Shown here in pieces: positions 9,020-19,708 of a stretch of DNA of 64,000 bases (position 1 is its first letter; each line of letters opens with the position of its first letter). The position numbers were made by a program, and so were the translations under genes. The notes beneath the pieces are model-generated. The model saw nothing but the letters and a program-made list of their open reading frames with translations. It ran no database searches and was not told the origin of the DNA. The stretch spans positions 105,401,097-105,465,096 of the forward strand of contig CM037590.1 in assembly GCA_021018995.1 (NCBI GenBank). The letters run 5' to 3'. Source of the DNA: Chloranthus sessilifolius. Its lineage: Eukaryota > Streptophyta > Magnoliopsida > Chloranthales > Chloranthaceae.

Positions 9020-9550
9020 TGTGGTCTAAAATTAAGAAAACTAAAAAATCTAGGGCTGCAACAACTCAAATTGAAAGGAAAAATGAAAAACTAGGGTTTA
9101 TCGTAAGCGTTCGATCCGAATAGTTAGGTTTTTGATCCACAAAGCCTTCGAATCCTCGCGGTTTTGGTAGCCAAGGAGAGGAGAAAAACTGGCGCCCAAA
9201 CAAAAGAAAAATAAAAAAATAAACAAACTGAAATTTGAATGGGAAGAAAAATCCCAAATCTGGCTTATATAGGCAAAAATTGATTGATCGGTTTCAAAAA
9301 TCGATTGATCGAGTTTTACAACTTAACATTAGCTTCGCGAAATCGATTGATTGATTAATCGATTTCTAAAATTGATTAATCGAATTGAGCTCGATTAATC
9401 AAAATTTAATGCTTCTAAATTTCTAGGTTTTGCATCTCACTAGCGTGTGCCAGTCGTTCGATCGAACAAAATTTATTGATCAAAATCCAAAATCGATCGA
9501 TCAATTTGGAAATCGATTAATCGGTTTTGACAGAAAGTTAAAAAAAAATT
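9020..9550 (-). promoter_or_regulatory. Internal promoter with ATCGATTGATCG motif array
   Basis: Reading toward the extra ORF: an array of about ten ATCGATTGATCGA-like motifs (9280-9530, for example AATCGATCGATCAATTT near 9491), a TATA box TATATAAG (minus strand of 9264-9271), a leader of about 215 bases with AAACCCTAG (9091-9099, a telo-box common in plant leaders), then ATG at 9019. The same motif array is in this element's LTR at 18785-19095, and in both places the array ends next to a CAGAAA phrase. Confidence 0.6.
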
Positions 9551-9781
9551 ATACTTTTTTTTATTTCCCTTCACTTCCTTCTATTTCCTTGTCAGTTTGC
9601 TTTTGATTTTGTGGAGCATATATTGATCATCCATTTCAAGATGCGATTACCATTAAGCCATGCATGAATCGCACAACGATACATTTAATCATTTCTTGAA
9701 TAAGTTGGCCTAAATGCTCAACTTTTGATTACATAAACGGTTCCAACTTACAAACATACATGTGAAGATACAATTAGTCTC
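9551..9781 (-). other. Spacer between chromodomain stop and internal promoter
   Basis: Contains a minus-strand purine run (about 9553-9590, GAAGGAAGTGAAGGG) that could be a polypurine tract or a relic of one, but no LTR start follows it. Nothing else recognised. Confidence 0.4.
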
Positions 9782-10062
9782 TCAATTCTCAGTAAACAAG
9801 TCCGGATACTGCTCTTTCACATCCGTCTCTCGTTCCCACGTAGCTTCTTCAGCCGGATGATTCTTCCATCGAACAAGCACTAAAGGAATCACTTTCATGT
9901 GCAACACATATTCCTTTCGATCCAATATTTCCGCCGGTTCCTCTATCATGCTCATATCTTCGTGCATTTCCAAAGGTTGACCTCCCAAGATATGGGGAGG
10001 GTCATTCACATACTTTCTGAGCATAGAGACGTGGAAGACGTTGTGTACCCGATCAAATCATG
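9782..10062 (-). pseudogene. Pol C-terminus with chromodomain
   Basis: The frame reads VHNVFHVSMLRKYV, the end of integrase, then a linker and a chromodomain: PAEILDRKEYVL, VLVRWKNHPAEEATWERE, YPDLF, stop at 9782. The W-x-x-H and EEATWE motifs are diagnostic of chromovirus integrase tails. Chromodomains are thought to guide integration to chromatin carrying particular histone marks. The domain itself is intact over about 50 residues although upstream integrase is broken. It contrasts with the Tat1 and Athila elements, which lack it. Confidence 0.85.
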
Positions 10063-11331
10063 GAGGTAATCCAACGCGATACGCTACCTCACCTACACGA
10101 CCCAAAACCTCAAAGGGTCCAAGGTAACGGGGACTCAACTTGCCTCTCTTTCCAAATCTCATAACGCCTTTCATAGGCGATACTTTCACAAACACATGCT
10201 CGCCAACAGTGTAGTCCACACTCGTTCTCTTGATATCGGCATAGCTTTTCTGTCTGCTCTAAGCCGACTTAAGTCTCTCTTTAATCATACGGACCACGAT
10301 AGCGTTATCTTCAAGTAAATCCGGTCCCAAAACAAACTTTTCACCGATTTCTTCCCAATTGATAGGCGATCTACATCGCCTCCCATAAAGAGCTTCGTAC
10401 GGTGCCATTCCAATACTTGTTTGGAAGCTATTGTTGTATGTAAATTCGATCAACGGTAGGTGTTGATCCCATGATCTTTGTAGTTCAAGCATACACGCTC
10501 GAAGCATGTCCTCTATTACTTAGTTCACCTGCTCTGTTTGCCCATCGGTTTGCGGATGAAAAGTTGAACTGAAGTCTAATCGTGTACCCATGCCTTCCTA
10601 AAACTTCTTCCAAAACTTTAAAGTGTATAACGGGTCACGATCTGAGACAATGCTACTAGGATTCTCATGCAGACGTACGATGCCATTCCAATGTTCGTTT
10701 GGAAGCTATTGTTGTATGCGAATTCAATCAACAATAGGTGTTGATCCCATGATCCTTATAACTCAAGCATACACGCTCTGAGCATGTCTTCTATCACTTA
10801 ATTCACCTGCTCAGTTTGCCTGTCGATTTGCGGATGGAAAGCCAAACTAAAATCTAATCGCACACCCATGCCTTCCTGAAACTTCTTTCGAAGCTTTAAA
10901 GTGTATAATGGGTCACAATCAGAGACAATGCTACTAGGAATCCCATGTAAACGTATAATCTCCTTCATATATAATTCCGCGAGTCTTCCTGTTGTGTACA
11001 TCATGTTATAAGGCAAGAAGTGTGTTGACTTGGTTAGTCGGTCCATGACTACCCAAATGGCATTGTATTTTTTTACTGTACATGGTAGTCCAACAATGAA
11101 GTCCATAGAGATTGATTCTCATTTCCACTCTAGTATGGATAGAGGCTGTAATAACCCAGCAGGATGTTTATGATCGACTTTCACCTGCTGACATGTCAAA
11201 CACCGTGACACATACTTGGCCACGTCTTGCTTTAAATCTCTCCACCAGTAATTTTTTCTCAAGTTTTGATACATTTTTGTGCTACTAGGGTGGATCACAT
11301 ATTTCGACTTGTGAGCCTCATCAAGTATAGT
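10063..11331 (-). pseudogene. Integrase remnant with a 278-bp internal tandem duplication
   Basis: Order on the minus strand: HHCC zinc-binding region (DEAHKSKYVIHP and CLTCQQ, about 11300-11180), catalytic core MDFIVGLP (first D, 11106 downward), VSDCDP (second D; usually SDRDP) and FHPQIDRQTEQVN with the catalytic E, then LIEFTYNNSFQTSIGMAPYE and YGRRCRSP. The segment 10681-10958 is repeated as 10403-10680 (both begin GCCATTCCAAT and run to the ATGGGATTCC/GAGAATCC region), with visible divergence, so part of the core is present twice and the protein is disrupted. Frameshifts and stops occur near 10520 and 10800. Confidence 0.8.
10403..10958 (-). repeat. Tandem duplication inside integrase, 2 x 278 bp
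   Basis: Copies 10403-10680 and 10681-10958 align end to end: GGAAGCTATTGTTGTATG, GATCCCATGATC, ACCCATGCCTTCCT and GAGACAATGCTACTAGGA recur at a constant offset of 278. They differ at roughly one site in ten by eye, so the duplication is old. It repeats the integrase stretch around the third catalytic residue. Confidence 0.85.
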
Positions 11332-12790
11332 TTACCGCAGATTGGCATCATCTGGAATACAAAGACGGCCCTTGAACAATAAGGAACCATCTTCTTTTAC
11401 TGAGAACTCTAGTTTGGTGCCTTCCATCACATCTTGGCGAATCTTGGTTAACTCTATGTCTCTCATCTGTAGCTCGTGGATATGCTCAAGGATCATAGGT
11501 CTCATTGATATGTTAGCTACGAAGGCTCCAGTAGCTTGCACCTCAATATTTGCATCATATAATGACAGATCTTCAAATAATTTCCATCTGTGCATCCCCA
11601 TGATCAGATTAGCCAACTGAGTTGAACCCTTCTGACTAAAGGCATCGACTACCACATTAGCCTTGCCTGAATGGTATTGTATAGAGCAATCATAGTCTTT
11701 GAGAAACTTCATCCATCTGCGCTGCCTCATATTCAACTCTTTTTGTGTAAACAGATACCTAAGGCTCTTATGATCGTTGAAGATCTCAAAGGTCTCACCG
11801 TATAAGTAATGTCTCCAAATCTTCAACGCAAATGTGACCACTGCTAGTTCCAAGTCATGTGTCAGATAGTTCTTCTCATGATCTTTCAGCTGGCTCGACT
11901 CGTAAGCTATCACCTTCTTGTGTTGGTTGAGCACACAGCCCAAACCATTATGCGACACATCACTATATATCGCAAACCCTCCACTGCTTGAAGGAATTGC
12001 TAACACTGGAGCTGAAGTGAGTCTCTTCTTGAGTTCTTGAAAACTCTTTTCACATGCTTCACTCAACTCAAATCTTGCATCGTTCCTTGTAAGTCTCGTA
12101 AGGAGTCCCGATATTTTAGAAAACCCCTCTACAAAATGTCGATAGTAGCCAGCTAGACCAAGGAAACTACGGATGTCGGTCACCATCTTTGGTTGTTCCC
12201 AATTTACCACTACTTCAATCATAGCCTGATCTACTGTGACACCTTCCTTTGAGACCACATGTCCTAAAAAGCTAATTTCTTTCAATTAAAACTCGCACTT
12301 ACTGAGTTTGGCATACAGTTGGTATTCACGTAAGGTTTATAGAGCAACTCTCAAGTGTTCTTCGTGCTCCTTCTTCGACTTGGAATATATCAGGATGTCG
12401 TTAACAAATATTACGACACAAGAGTCCAAGTGCAATTTAAAAACTTGATTCATCAAATTCATAAATGATGCCAGTGCATTTGTCAAACCAAATGGATATC
12501 GATTCTTGATGCTCAATTTGTTTAATTGGTGATAGTCAATGCACAGTTGCATTGACTCATCATTCTTCTTTACAAACAAGACCAGTGCTCCCCATGGAGA
12601 TACACTCGGTCATACAAACCCCTTATCCATGAGTTCTTACAATTGTACGTTCAACTCTTTCAACTCAGCAGGAGCCATCTTATATGGTGCTTTAGAAACA
12701 GGCTCCGTCCCAGGTGCTAAGTCAATAGCGATTTCCACTTCCCTATCTGGAGGTAATCCTGGTACTTCCTTCATAAATATATCTTCAAAT
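11332..12790 (-). pseudogene. Reverse transcriptase-RNase H remnant with deletion in the RT palm
   Basis: RT starts near [39 protein letters not shown] is followed directly by [14 protein letters not shown]. In relatives about 55 residues, including the KIDL-x-SGYHQ block with the first catalytic aspartate, lie between; the junction is near 12495. The YxDD-type box reads VNDI in FVNDILIYS rather than IDDI. The connection ([20 protein letters not shown]) and RNase H ([45 protein letters not shown]) follow to about 11650, where the usual DHK-type motif is kept. The copy is therefore catalytically dead. A stop and frameshift occur near 12615 and 12290. Confidence 0.85.
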
Positions 12791-13350
12791 TCTCGCACAA
12801 CAGCTATCTCTGAGATGATATTCTTCCCTTCCTTATCTTCCTTCAAGAATGCCAAGTAACCACTGCACCCCTTTCTGATCAAACACTCGACCCTAACTGC
12901 AGAAATAAGTGGCATAAACGTTGATCTCTCTCCTTGAAATAAGAACAATCTCCTTATATTAGGTCGGAAGATGACAACCTTGTTCTTACAATCTACCATC
13001 GCACAATATTGTGACAACCAGCCCATACCAAGGATCACGTCGAATCCTTGCATGTCTAACAAAATCAAATTCATCGATAGTTCAAAGTCATATCTGTCCC
13101 TGATGGTCACTATCACCGATTTACAAACCCATTCTGTATCGACTGATTTCCCAATCAGGATCGATACCGCTAAGAAAAAATCCAACCTCTCCGGGTTGAC
13201 CTTCATCTTCTTTGCGAAATGAGGAGTAGTAAATGAGTGGGTAGACCCCGGGTCTATCAATACCCTCGCCTTACAAGTTAAGTCACTCCCCTTGCCGTAC
13301 ACTTCTAAAGTACCTATAAGGCATACATATTTATATACATAGCACACCAT
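12791..13350 (-). pseudogene. Retropepsin-like protease region and RT N-terminal linker
   Basis: The frame reads ARVLIDPGSTHSFTTPHFA, the chromovirus retropepsin active-site pattern (D-P-G-S/A-T-H-S-F), then LNLILLDMQGFDVILGMGWLSQYCAMVDC, including the ILGMDWL-like hydrophobic motif that is typical at the end of the protease. The frame stays open from 13350 into the RT start near 12640. The protease would release gag and pol domains in the particle. Confidence 0.82.
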
Positions 13351-13499
13351 ATATATATCAAAATTTATGGACGAGAATCAATCTATTCTACTTCTTACAT
13401 GAATGCGCCTTCTCTATCTAAAACTTTCAAGAATTGAAATTCTTTATTTAAAAGAAATCTCACCTTGGATCATATCGGTGGTATTGTGTGCTTCCTGAG

Positions 13500-14847
13500 C
13501 TATAACTGAGTAGGTTCTTCTTTGTACAACCGGCTTCCTTGCTTGAATAGGTCATGGCATTGAAACAGAAGCCGTCTTCTCCTTAGCCATTTTAGGGCAT
13601 TCTCGGATGATGTGGCCCACCTTTCCACATTTATAGCAACCCTGAGTACCCCTTCTGCACTTAGCTATTTTATGAGACTTGCCACACTTAGCATAAGTCT
13701 CCACTGTAGTCGACGCTACTCATGAGAAACCCTATGTAACTGCTGCTCCAGTGATGGTAGCAGGGCTCTCATATCTTATCGGCCTCCCTGACACAAGCAC
13801 AGGTAGTCTCTGATAGTTTGTTTGCTGTGCTGGTCTAACATACCCAGGTTGGAACAGTTGCCTCTAAATATTCGGTGCTACTAATCACGGCTTTTTGTTC
13901 ACCGGCTCGTAGTTCCCAACTTTACTCTGATCTGCTCTTCCTCTGCCTGACTGATCTCTTCTTCTATATCTGTCTTCATTTTCCTCTTCAATAACCAAGG
14001 CTCTGCTCATGACCTCTCCATAGGTCTTCAACTCAAATGCCGCTACTTTTCCCCTGATGTCCGGCCTCAAGCCGCGTTATAGTCATTTTTCATTCATTAG
14101 ATCCGTGACTATAAAATTAGGAGCAAAGCGAGCAAGCCTCATAAACTCAACCCCATACTCTTTAACTGTCATTCTTCCCTGCTCGAGTTGTAAAAATTTT
14201 ACTTCCATCTGATTTTGTATAATTTTAGGAAAGTACTGCTTGTTAAATTCTTCGACAAACTCATCCCACGTCCAGGGCAATCCTGGGGTCTCCTGATCCC
14301 TAGTCCTAGAAACGGACTCCAACCAAGGGCCTGCCTCCCCATCAAGCATGTAAGCTGCCCATCTGACACTCTCATCTTCTGTGCATGTAAACACGCTAAA
14401 CACCTTCTCCATCTTGCTCAGCCAATTTTCTGCATCAATTGGCTTTGCTTGTCCTAAAAAGCTCGGAGGACGCATCCTCCTAAACTCTACAAATGCTGAA
14501 GGCACTGACGGTGTAGGACCTACTGGAGGTGTAGGTGGCTGATGCTGCACATTGGCATTGTGAGCTACCAAGGACGTTGCTTGTTGAGCCATGGCATTTG
14601 CCATGGTTTCCATAGTATGCATCATCTGCTGATGCTCTTCTCTCTCCTCATTTCTTTCTCTAACTCTTTCATGTTCTCTCTGCTCTCAATACTGACGATC
14701 TCTATCCTAATTCTCTACCTGGCCACTACTCCCTGGGGCCTCTCTATTCCCTATCAGTACCCTATTCGAAGCCGAGACAAAATCATCTCCGCTTTGTAAG
14801 TTTCTGTCATAACCGCCCTGAGGTCGTTCCCTTCCTCTAGAAGACAT
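13500..14847 (-). pseudogene. Gag remnant with zinc knuckle
   Basis: A likely start ATG is at 14845-14847 (MSSRGRERPQGG), followed by an arginine/glutamate-rich stretch broken by two stops. From 14625 the gag core is readable: FRRMRPPSFLG, AENWLSKMEKVF, CTEDESVRWAAYMLDGEA, WTWDEFVEEFNKQYFPK, a retrotransposon gag domain. After a break near 14083, DIRGKVAAFELKTYGEVMSRA and a basic linker lead to a CCHC knuckle CYKCGKVGHIIREC (about 13648-13605, C-x2-C-x4-H-x4-C). Gag would form the particle and the knuckle bind RNA. Stops and frameshifts make it non-coding today. Confidence 0.85.
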
Positions 14848-14890
14848 AACAGTCTGCACATGAAACCATAGTTTCATTAGCAGAAGTCTC

Positions 14891-14908
14891 TATGCTCTGA
14901 CAGAACCA
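14891..14908 (-). other. Primer-binding site of the Tekay-like element (decayed)
   Basis: Minus-strand TTGGTTCTGTCAGAGC resembles the initiator-tRNA-Met site TGGTATCAGAGC used by Tekay elements, with extra or altered bases in the middle. It lies between gag and the LTRs, which fixes element orientation. Confidence 0.5.
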
Positions 14909-14913
14909 AGACT

Positions 14914-17324
14914 TGTCGGAATTCTAAAAGAAAGTGAAGACCCAACTTCTAGCACCTAAATTTAGAGAGAGAAAATAAAGACCCAACCTTTAGCACATAA
15001 ATTTAGTGAGAGAGAGTAGTAAGGAGAGTTTTAGAGAGAAACTCTCAAGAGCTTCCTCTTCTATTTGTTATATATATATATATAGGTGAGTTCTCCGACA
15101 ACTTGTTACCGTCGGATGTGATCAATCGGCGATCGCCCAACCAAACATTTTAGGTGTCAACCATTCTAATAAGTTTCTTTTGGCACATGATGTTATAATG
15201 GATGCATGTCGTACCAATGGTCCAACGCAAATCCCATATAGTCCTTGATTCAAGAGAAAGTAAAATATTAATATACGAAGCCTTATGAGCCCTATTTGGA
15301 AAAAGTTCTAGAGACGAAACCCCCTTAAAATTGTCCCAACTTTCAATCCAACATGGTATGTGTTCGGCCCAAAGTAAGACCCGTCAAATTGGGTCGGGAA
15401 TCACAACTCATTTAATAAACGGGACATGTTTGGGTCTTGGGCCCTTGATCTAAACTCAACCCAACTCGATTAACAACTAATTAGCCCAAGCGGACCCATT
15501 ACTGCCCACTTATATAATTATTATAATGGCTATTGTAATAGTTACCCACTTTGGCCATTTGAGTTATGGCAGTGATGAATCCATGAATCGATTGAGAAAT
15601 GCAACACACTAATGACAATTACTTAGTTCCTATTATTTGATTGGTTGAGTTATATGAAACATTATTATCTCCTTCTAACATAGTCAAATTTTGAGTCGTC
15701 CCCTTTTTAACTCTGTATTTAACCTGGTACTATTTCGTTACAAGTGCTTTATTCTCTGATGTTCATGTCAATGCTCTTTATGAATACGTAATGTTTAGGG
15801 TGCATGATAGTTTCCTTTCTGTATATGTTCACCATCATCATATGACATTCATCATGTAGAAAATCACGATAAGGCATATGCATATAAGTTAAGAATAAAA
15901 TATGACACATGATGTAAGCCTTCGCCACGGTGGGGTTTCTTTCATGATCACGTGGAACTTGGAATGTAGGCGTCCATGTACGGATGGAACCGCTCTATGG
16001 TGGTATGGGATACCACACGAAGTACATCCAGGTTACTACGGAACCCGCCCCTTGGAAAGCGTTGTTTAGTAAAGCCTATCACACTATGGCCCATTCTAAT
16101 TAAGTTTTAAGTGAAAATGAGAAGTGAATATGTTCAGATACATGTATGTTAAGAAAGTGGGGACTTAAGCCCACACAAATATGAAATCGGGGAGGGGACC
16201 TAGGCCTAGAACTGAACAATGATATTATATATAAGACACCCTGTGAAGGCAAGCTAAACATGAATTAAGTTCTACACGTGCCATACCTTACGAGCCACCG
16301 TAAGGGTTCAACGTCTGTAGCCGAGACGGGTCTTAAGGACATTATAGCTTTATCTCAAACTAAGGGGACATTGTGGTTACTATCCCGGTAACCTCATCTG
16401 GCTGGATGATAGTTTATGTTATGATATGGAGGTTAGGTGGTTATCTACACGTGGACCTCGCGTGATAGGCTCGAGCAGCAATCCTGACACAAATTGTTTA
16501 AATAAGATAAGGTACGAAGTATGTTGTATAGGCGTATGGAGTAGTTAATAAGATTTACGATACGTCACGTATGCTCAGTTGATGAGACAAATAGGAAAAG
16601 AGATAAGAAAATTAGAAGCATCATGTACCCTTCATTTTATAATATATTTTTTTTTCAGTTGGATTATGATATGTTATGAGTTATGGATAATTTGGTCATT
16701 TTATTTAAATGCGGATTTATTTTCAAAATACATTACAACTCAAGCGATTGCACACACGATCACCTGAGTAAGTTATGGTGGATCGATTGTACAACCCGCT
16801 GAGTTTATGCGACTAAGTAAACTCACCCCACTCCCAAAATCTAACAGTTTCAGGTGAAGATTCTGCTTATCCCGTCCTTGATGATACGGAAGCTGCTGAT
16901 CAGGAGACGGGTCACATAAACGAGGACGTCGGCTACCACCAAGATGAGAATGTAGACCCGACAAACTTTTACAAACATTGAGAGCCTTCTACTCTAGTTT
17001 TTCCTTTATTTCTTGGGAGACATGTTTTAGCCTTGATACATTTTTGTAAGTTTATGTTTGGGATCTTTTTACCCTATGTGAAACTGGTTTGATTTTATAT
17101 CCTAGATCCATGGTTAGGATTAAGTACTTCATTAATGTTGTCTATATTTTTTGCTGTTAATTTATAAGTCATTTATCTTTTAATGTTATCTTAAATGCCT
17201 CAATTCATATGCTAAGTCAATTTATAGATTATGTGTATGTCTGCTTATCGCCTTAACCAGCGTGCGATATCATAACATGAAATTTTAGGCCCTCAATATC
17301 GGGTAAGGATTTTGGGTCATGATA
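14914..17324 (+). repeat. Solo LTR, Tekay-related, plus orientation
   Basis: Starts TGTCGGAATTC and ends GGGTCATGAT(A), about 2.4 kb; relatives end GGGTCGTGACA. Five bases AGACT precede it (14909-14913) and AGACT recurs at the other edge (17324-17328), a target-site duplication, though the last A overlaps the LTR end. Removing it rejoins the Tekay 5' LTR (17328 onward) to its PBS. Internal phrases such as GATACCACACGAAGTAC (about 16010) and an acidic reading frame ending NFYKH (about 16855-16980) support plus orientation. No internal element sequence accompanies it. Confidence 0.65.
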
Positions 17325-17327
17325 GAC

Positions 17328-19708
17328 TGTGACAGCCCAGATTTCGGCACCCTGAAACCCGTTCCATCAGCATAACCCTCAAGGTCGTGCCTCATAAGCC
17401 TGCATGAAACATTGGTATAACCAAGCAACAATAAAGCATAAGAACTAAATCAAACTAAATTTCCAGTTCTATATATATATAACCATCAAAATAAGTAATC
17501 CAAAAGATGGTTCTAGTCTCATGCCAACGCATGAGAAAAAGAACTCACCTGAATCATCAGTGACGACACAACAGTCACTCTGGATGGTTCGTCAAAAGAA
17601 TATATCATTGTTTAATTAAATTTTCTCAAAAATAGCTTAACATACTAAGTCGTACAGTACTCTCACAAAACTAAATCAAAGTATGCAGGGGTCCTTTAGA
17701 AGAAGTCCTCGGGAGGGGGCTCCAACTCCTCCTCAGGCACGTAATCCGAATCCTCCGGATCTATGCCTCCCGAAGTAGTAGCAGTCGCAAGCACAAGGCC
17801 TGTGACATATAGTCTAAAGGATTAGCTACATCATAGCTCAATAGGGAAACAACTGAATGAACATACAAGTTAATCTCTCACATGTATTCCATGATATTTA
17901 GCAGCATGATGTATAAATGAATTAGCTAGAAAAGCAATTTAAATGACTGAAAAGATGCTCTGGATGTTATGGTTACTTTACATATTTTCATTTGTTCTCA
18001 ACTTGCTCATATAAGACAATGATTTAGCCTAAAGACTTAAATCATAACTTAAATATTCCCTGATTTACTATAGCATCGGGCACTCGATGGAACACCCTCC
18101 ATCGTCATCTAATCAAATCATTTTCATATCCTTTTTTATTCATTCAATACTACCCAGGTCCCTTTCTCCTAGGCGACAGGGTTTCAGTCTCATACATACA
18201 TACATACATCCCTGGGATGTGCAACAAGTGTACGGATTGGCCGTCGTACCAGTCACAGATATTCTGTCGAGTCAGTCGTGGATATCCCATCACGTCGGTG
18301 GAGTATTCTACAAACCTTAAATATCAAAAGTGCACTACATATAGTTATTCACCGTGTGATTGTGCTAAATATATTATATTAGGCCTTATCAATTTTCATT
18401 CACTTTGCTTTACATTTTCACATACATCCCTGGAATGTCCAACTCAATGCATCACACAGATGCCCTTATCATATTCACATCCCCTGGGGACGTCACATAC
18501 TAATTTTCTTATTTAGTGTTCACTCACACACACCCTTAAGATTCACATTTTTGATACATAAGTATTCATTTTTATATCACTACATACATGCTCTTGCTAT
18601 TAAAATACATGTTCAAGGCGTTCCCTACTTCACGTGTTTAAATTTCTTAAGTGTCAAGTCCAAAGCGTTTCCCGTGCTCACATTCACTTATATGACTTAT
18701 GGTACATCATAGCATAAACAAAGCATCAAGAAAGATGCATAAAAGAGGGTACAAAACCCTCCTAGAACCCCAAAGTTTAAAATAAAAGCCAACAGAAACT
18801 GCTCAAATTGATTGATTGATCTCCAAAATCGATCAATCGAACTCCCAAAATTGATTAATCGATCCCAAATCGATTAATGGAAATTCTGAAATCAATTGAT
18901 CTATTTCTCAAATCGATCAATCGGATTGCCACTTGGAGTGCTCAAACGATTAATCGAAATCCACAAATCAATTGATCGATTTGAAATCGATCAATCATTT
19001 TTGGGCAATTTTGCCCGGCTAACTTCCAGGCCAAAATCGATCAATCAAATTTTCAAATTGATCAATCAATTTTTCAAATCGATCAATCGATTTGGTCAGA
19101 AACCCATCCCCTTGCGGGCATTTCTTATAGCTTTCCTCTCTTTCATTTCTCCTTTCTTTTCTATATTTTTAATTTGCCATTTAACCAATCTATCCTAGAG
19201 TTAATGCACAACAACATATTCATTAAAATCCAACAAAAACTCACCTGAAATCAACCCTTGGTTGATTCAATGGTTTAGCTCAAAGGTTAGGGCTCCTAGC
19301 TCCAACTTCAACGAATTCCAATGCGTCATCTCTAGAGTTAATGCTTGAGCACGCCTTCCAATTCAAATCCACACTAACTCTCTTTACCATTTACTCTCCC
19401 CCTTCCTCTAAACTCTCTCTCTCTCTCTCTCTTCTTAGCTCTCTTCACCAATCTAAGCTTAATAGAAATAACTTCTCCTAAGTTATTTGCTCATTTTTAA
19501 CCCTTCAAGCTTTGGTGTAAAGCACATACACCAACGATAGGTATATGTGATCTCCTACTTAACTCTTATACTACACATACATGCTTATTAACATCAAACT
19601 AAGCTGAAACATAGTAATCAAGTTGATTTTTCACTTGGTCAAACCTATGACCATTTGGGCACGCATCTCAAGGACACTATTCAATGCCAAAATTTTGGGG
19701 GTGTTATA
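17328..19708 (-). repeat. 5' LTR of the Tekay-like element
   Basis: On the minus strand it starts TATAACACCCCCAAAATTTT (canonical TGTAACACCCC) and ends GGGCTGTCACA, 2.38 kb. After removal of the solo LTR it abuts the PBS through GTCT. The minus strand carries a short acidic frame (DPEDSDYVPEEELEPPPED, about 17790-17700), similar in style to the one in the solo LTR. A TATA-like run lies at 17469-17482. The motif array is at 18785-19095. Confidence 0.7.
18785..19095 (-). promoter_or_regulatory. ATCGATCAATCGA motif array in Tekay LTR
   Basis: About fourteen degenerate copies, for example AAATCGATCAATCGAACTC (near 18825), AAATCGATCAATCGGATT (18910) and CAAATCGATCAATCGATTTG (19075), separated by 5-20 unrelated bases. 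It sits 600-900 bases from the LTR start, in U3. The same motif lies upstream of the extra ORF at 9280-9530. Confidence 0.75.

Larger units (their letters stand above)
8752..19708 (-). mobile_element. Tekay-like chromovirus with an extra 3' ORF, interrupted
   Basis: Read on the minus strand: 5' LTR (19708-17328), a plus-strand solo LTR insertion, PBS, gag with zinc knuckle, protease, RT, RNase H, integrase, chromodomain (ending 9782), spacer, an internal promoter-like region and the first 89 codons of another ORF cut by Tat1 at 8752. The chromodomain places it among chromoviruses; gag and RNase H wording fits the Tekay/Del clade. The extra ORF after pol and the motif array shared by LTR and internal promoter are unusual. 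The 3' LTR must lie beyond Tat1, outside the window. The element appears inserted into an Athila-like LTR at 19709. Confidence 0.8.

Noticed and set aside
16855..16980. Small acidic protein gene in the solo LTR
   Set aside because: Short frame without start in a good context; similar acidic stretches recur in related LTRs, so probably a compositional feature.
14914..17324. 5' LTR of the Tekay-like element
   Set aside because: AGACT duplications, opposite internal orientation and lack of the ATCGAT array indicate a separate solo LTR.
17328..19708. Plus-strand LTR starting TGTGACAGCCC
   Set aside because: The acidic frame, motif position and the rejoined PBS fit minus orientation better.
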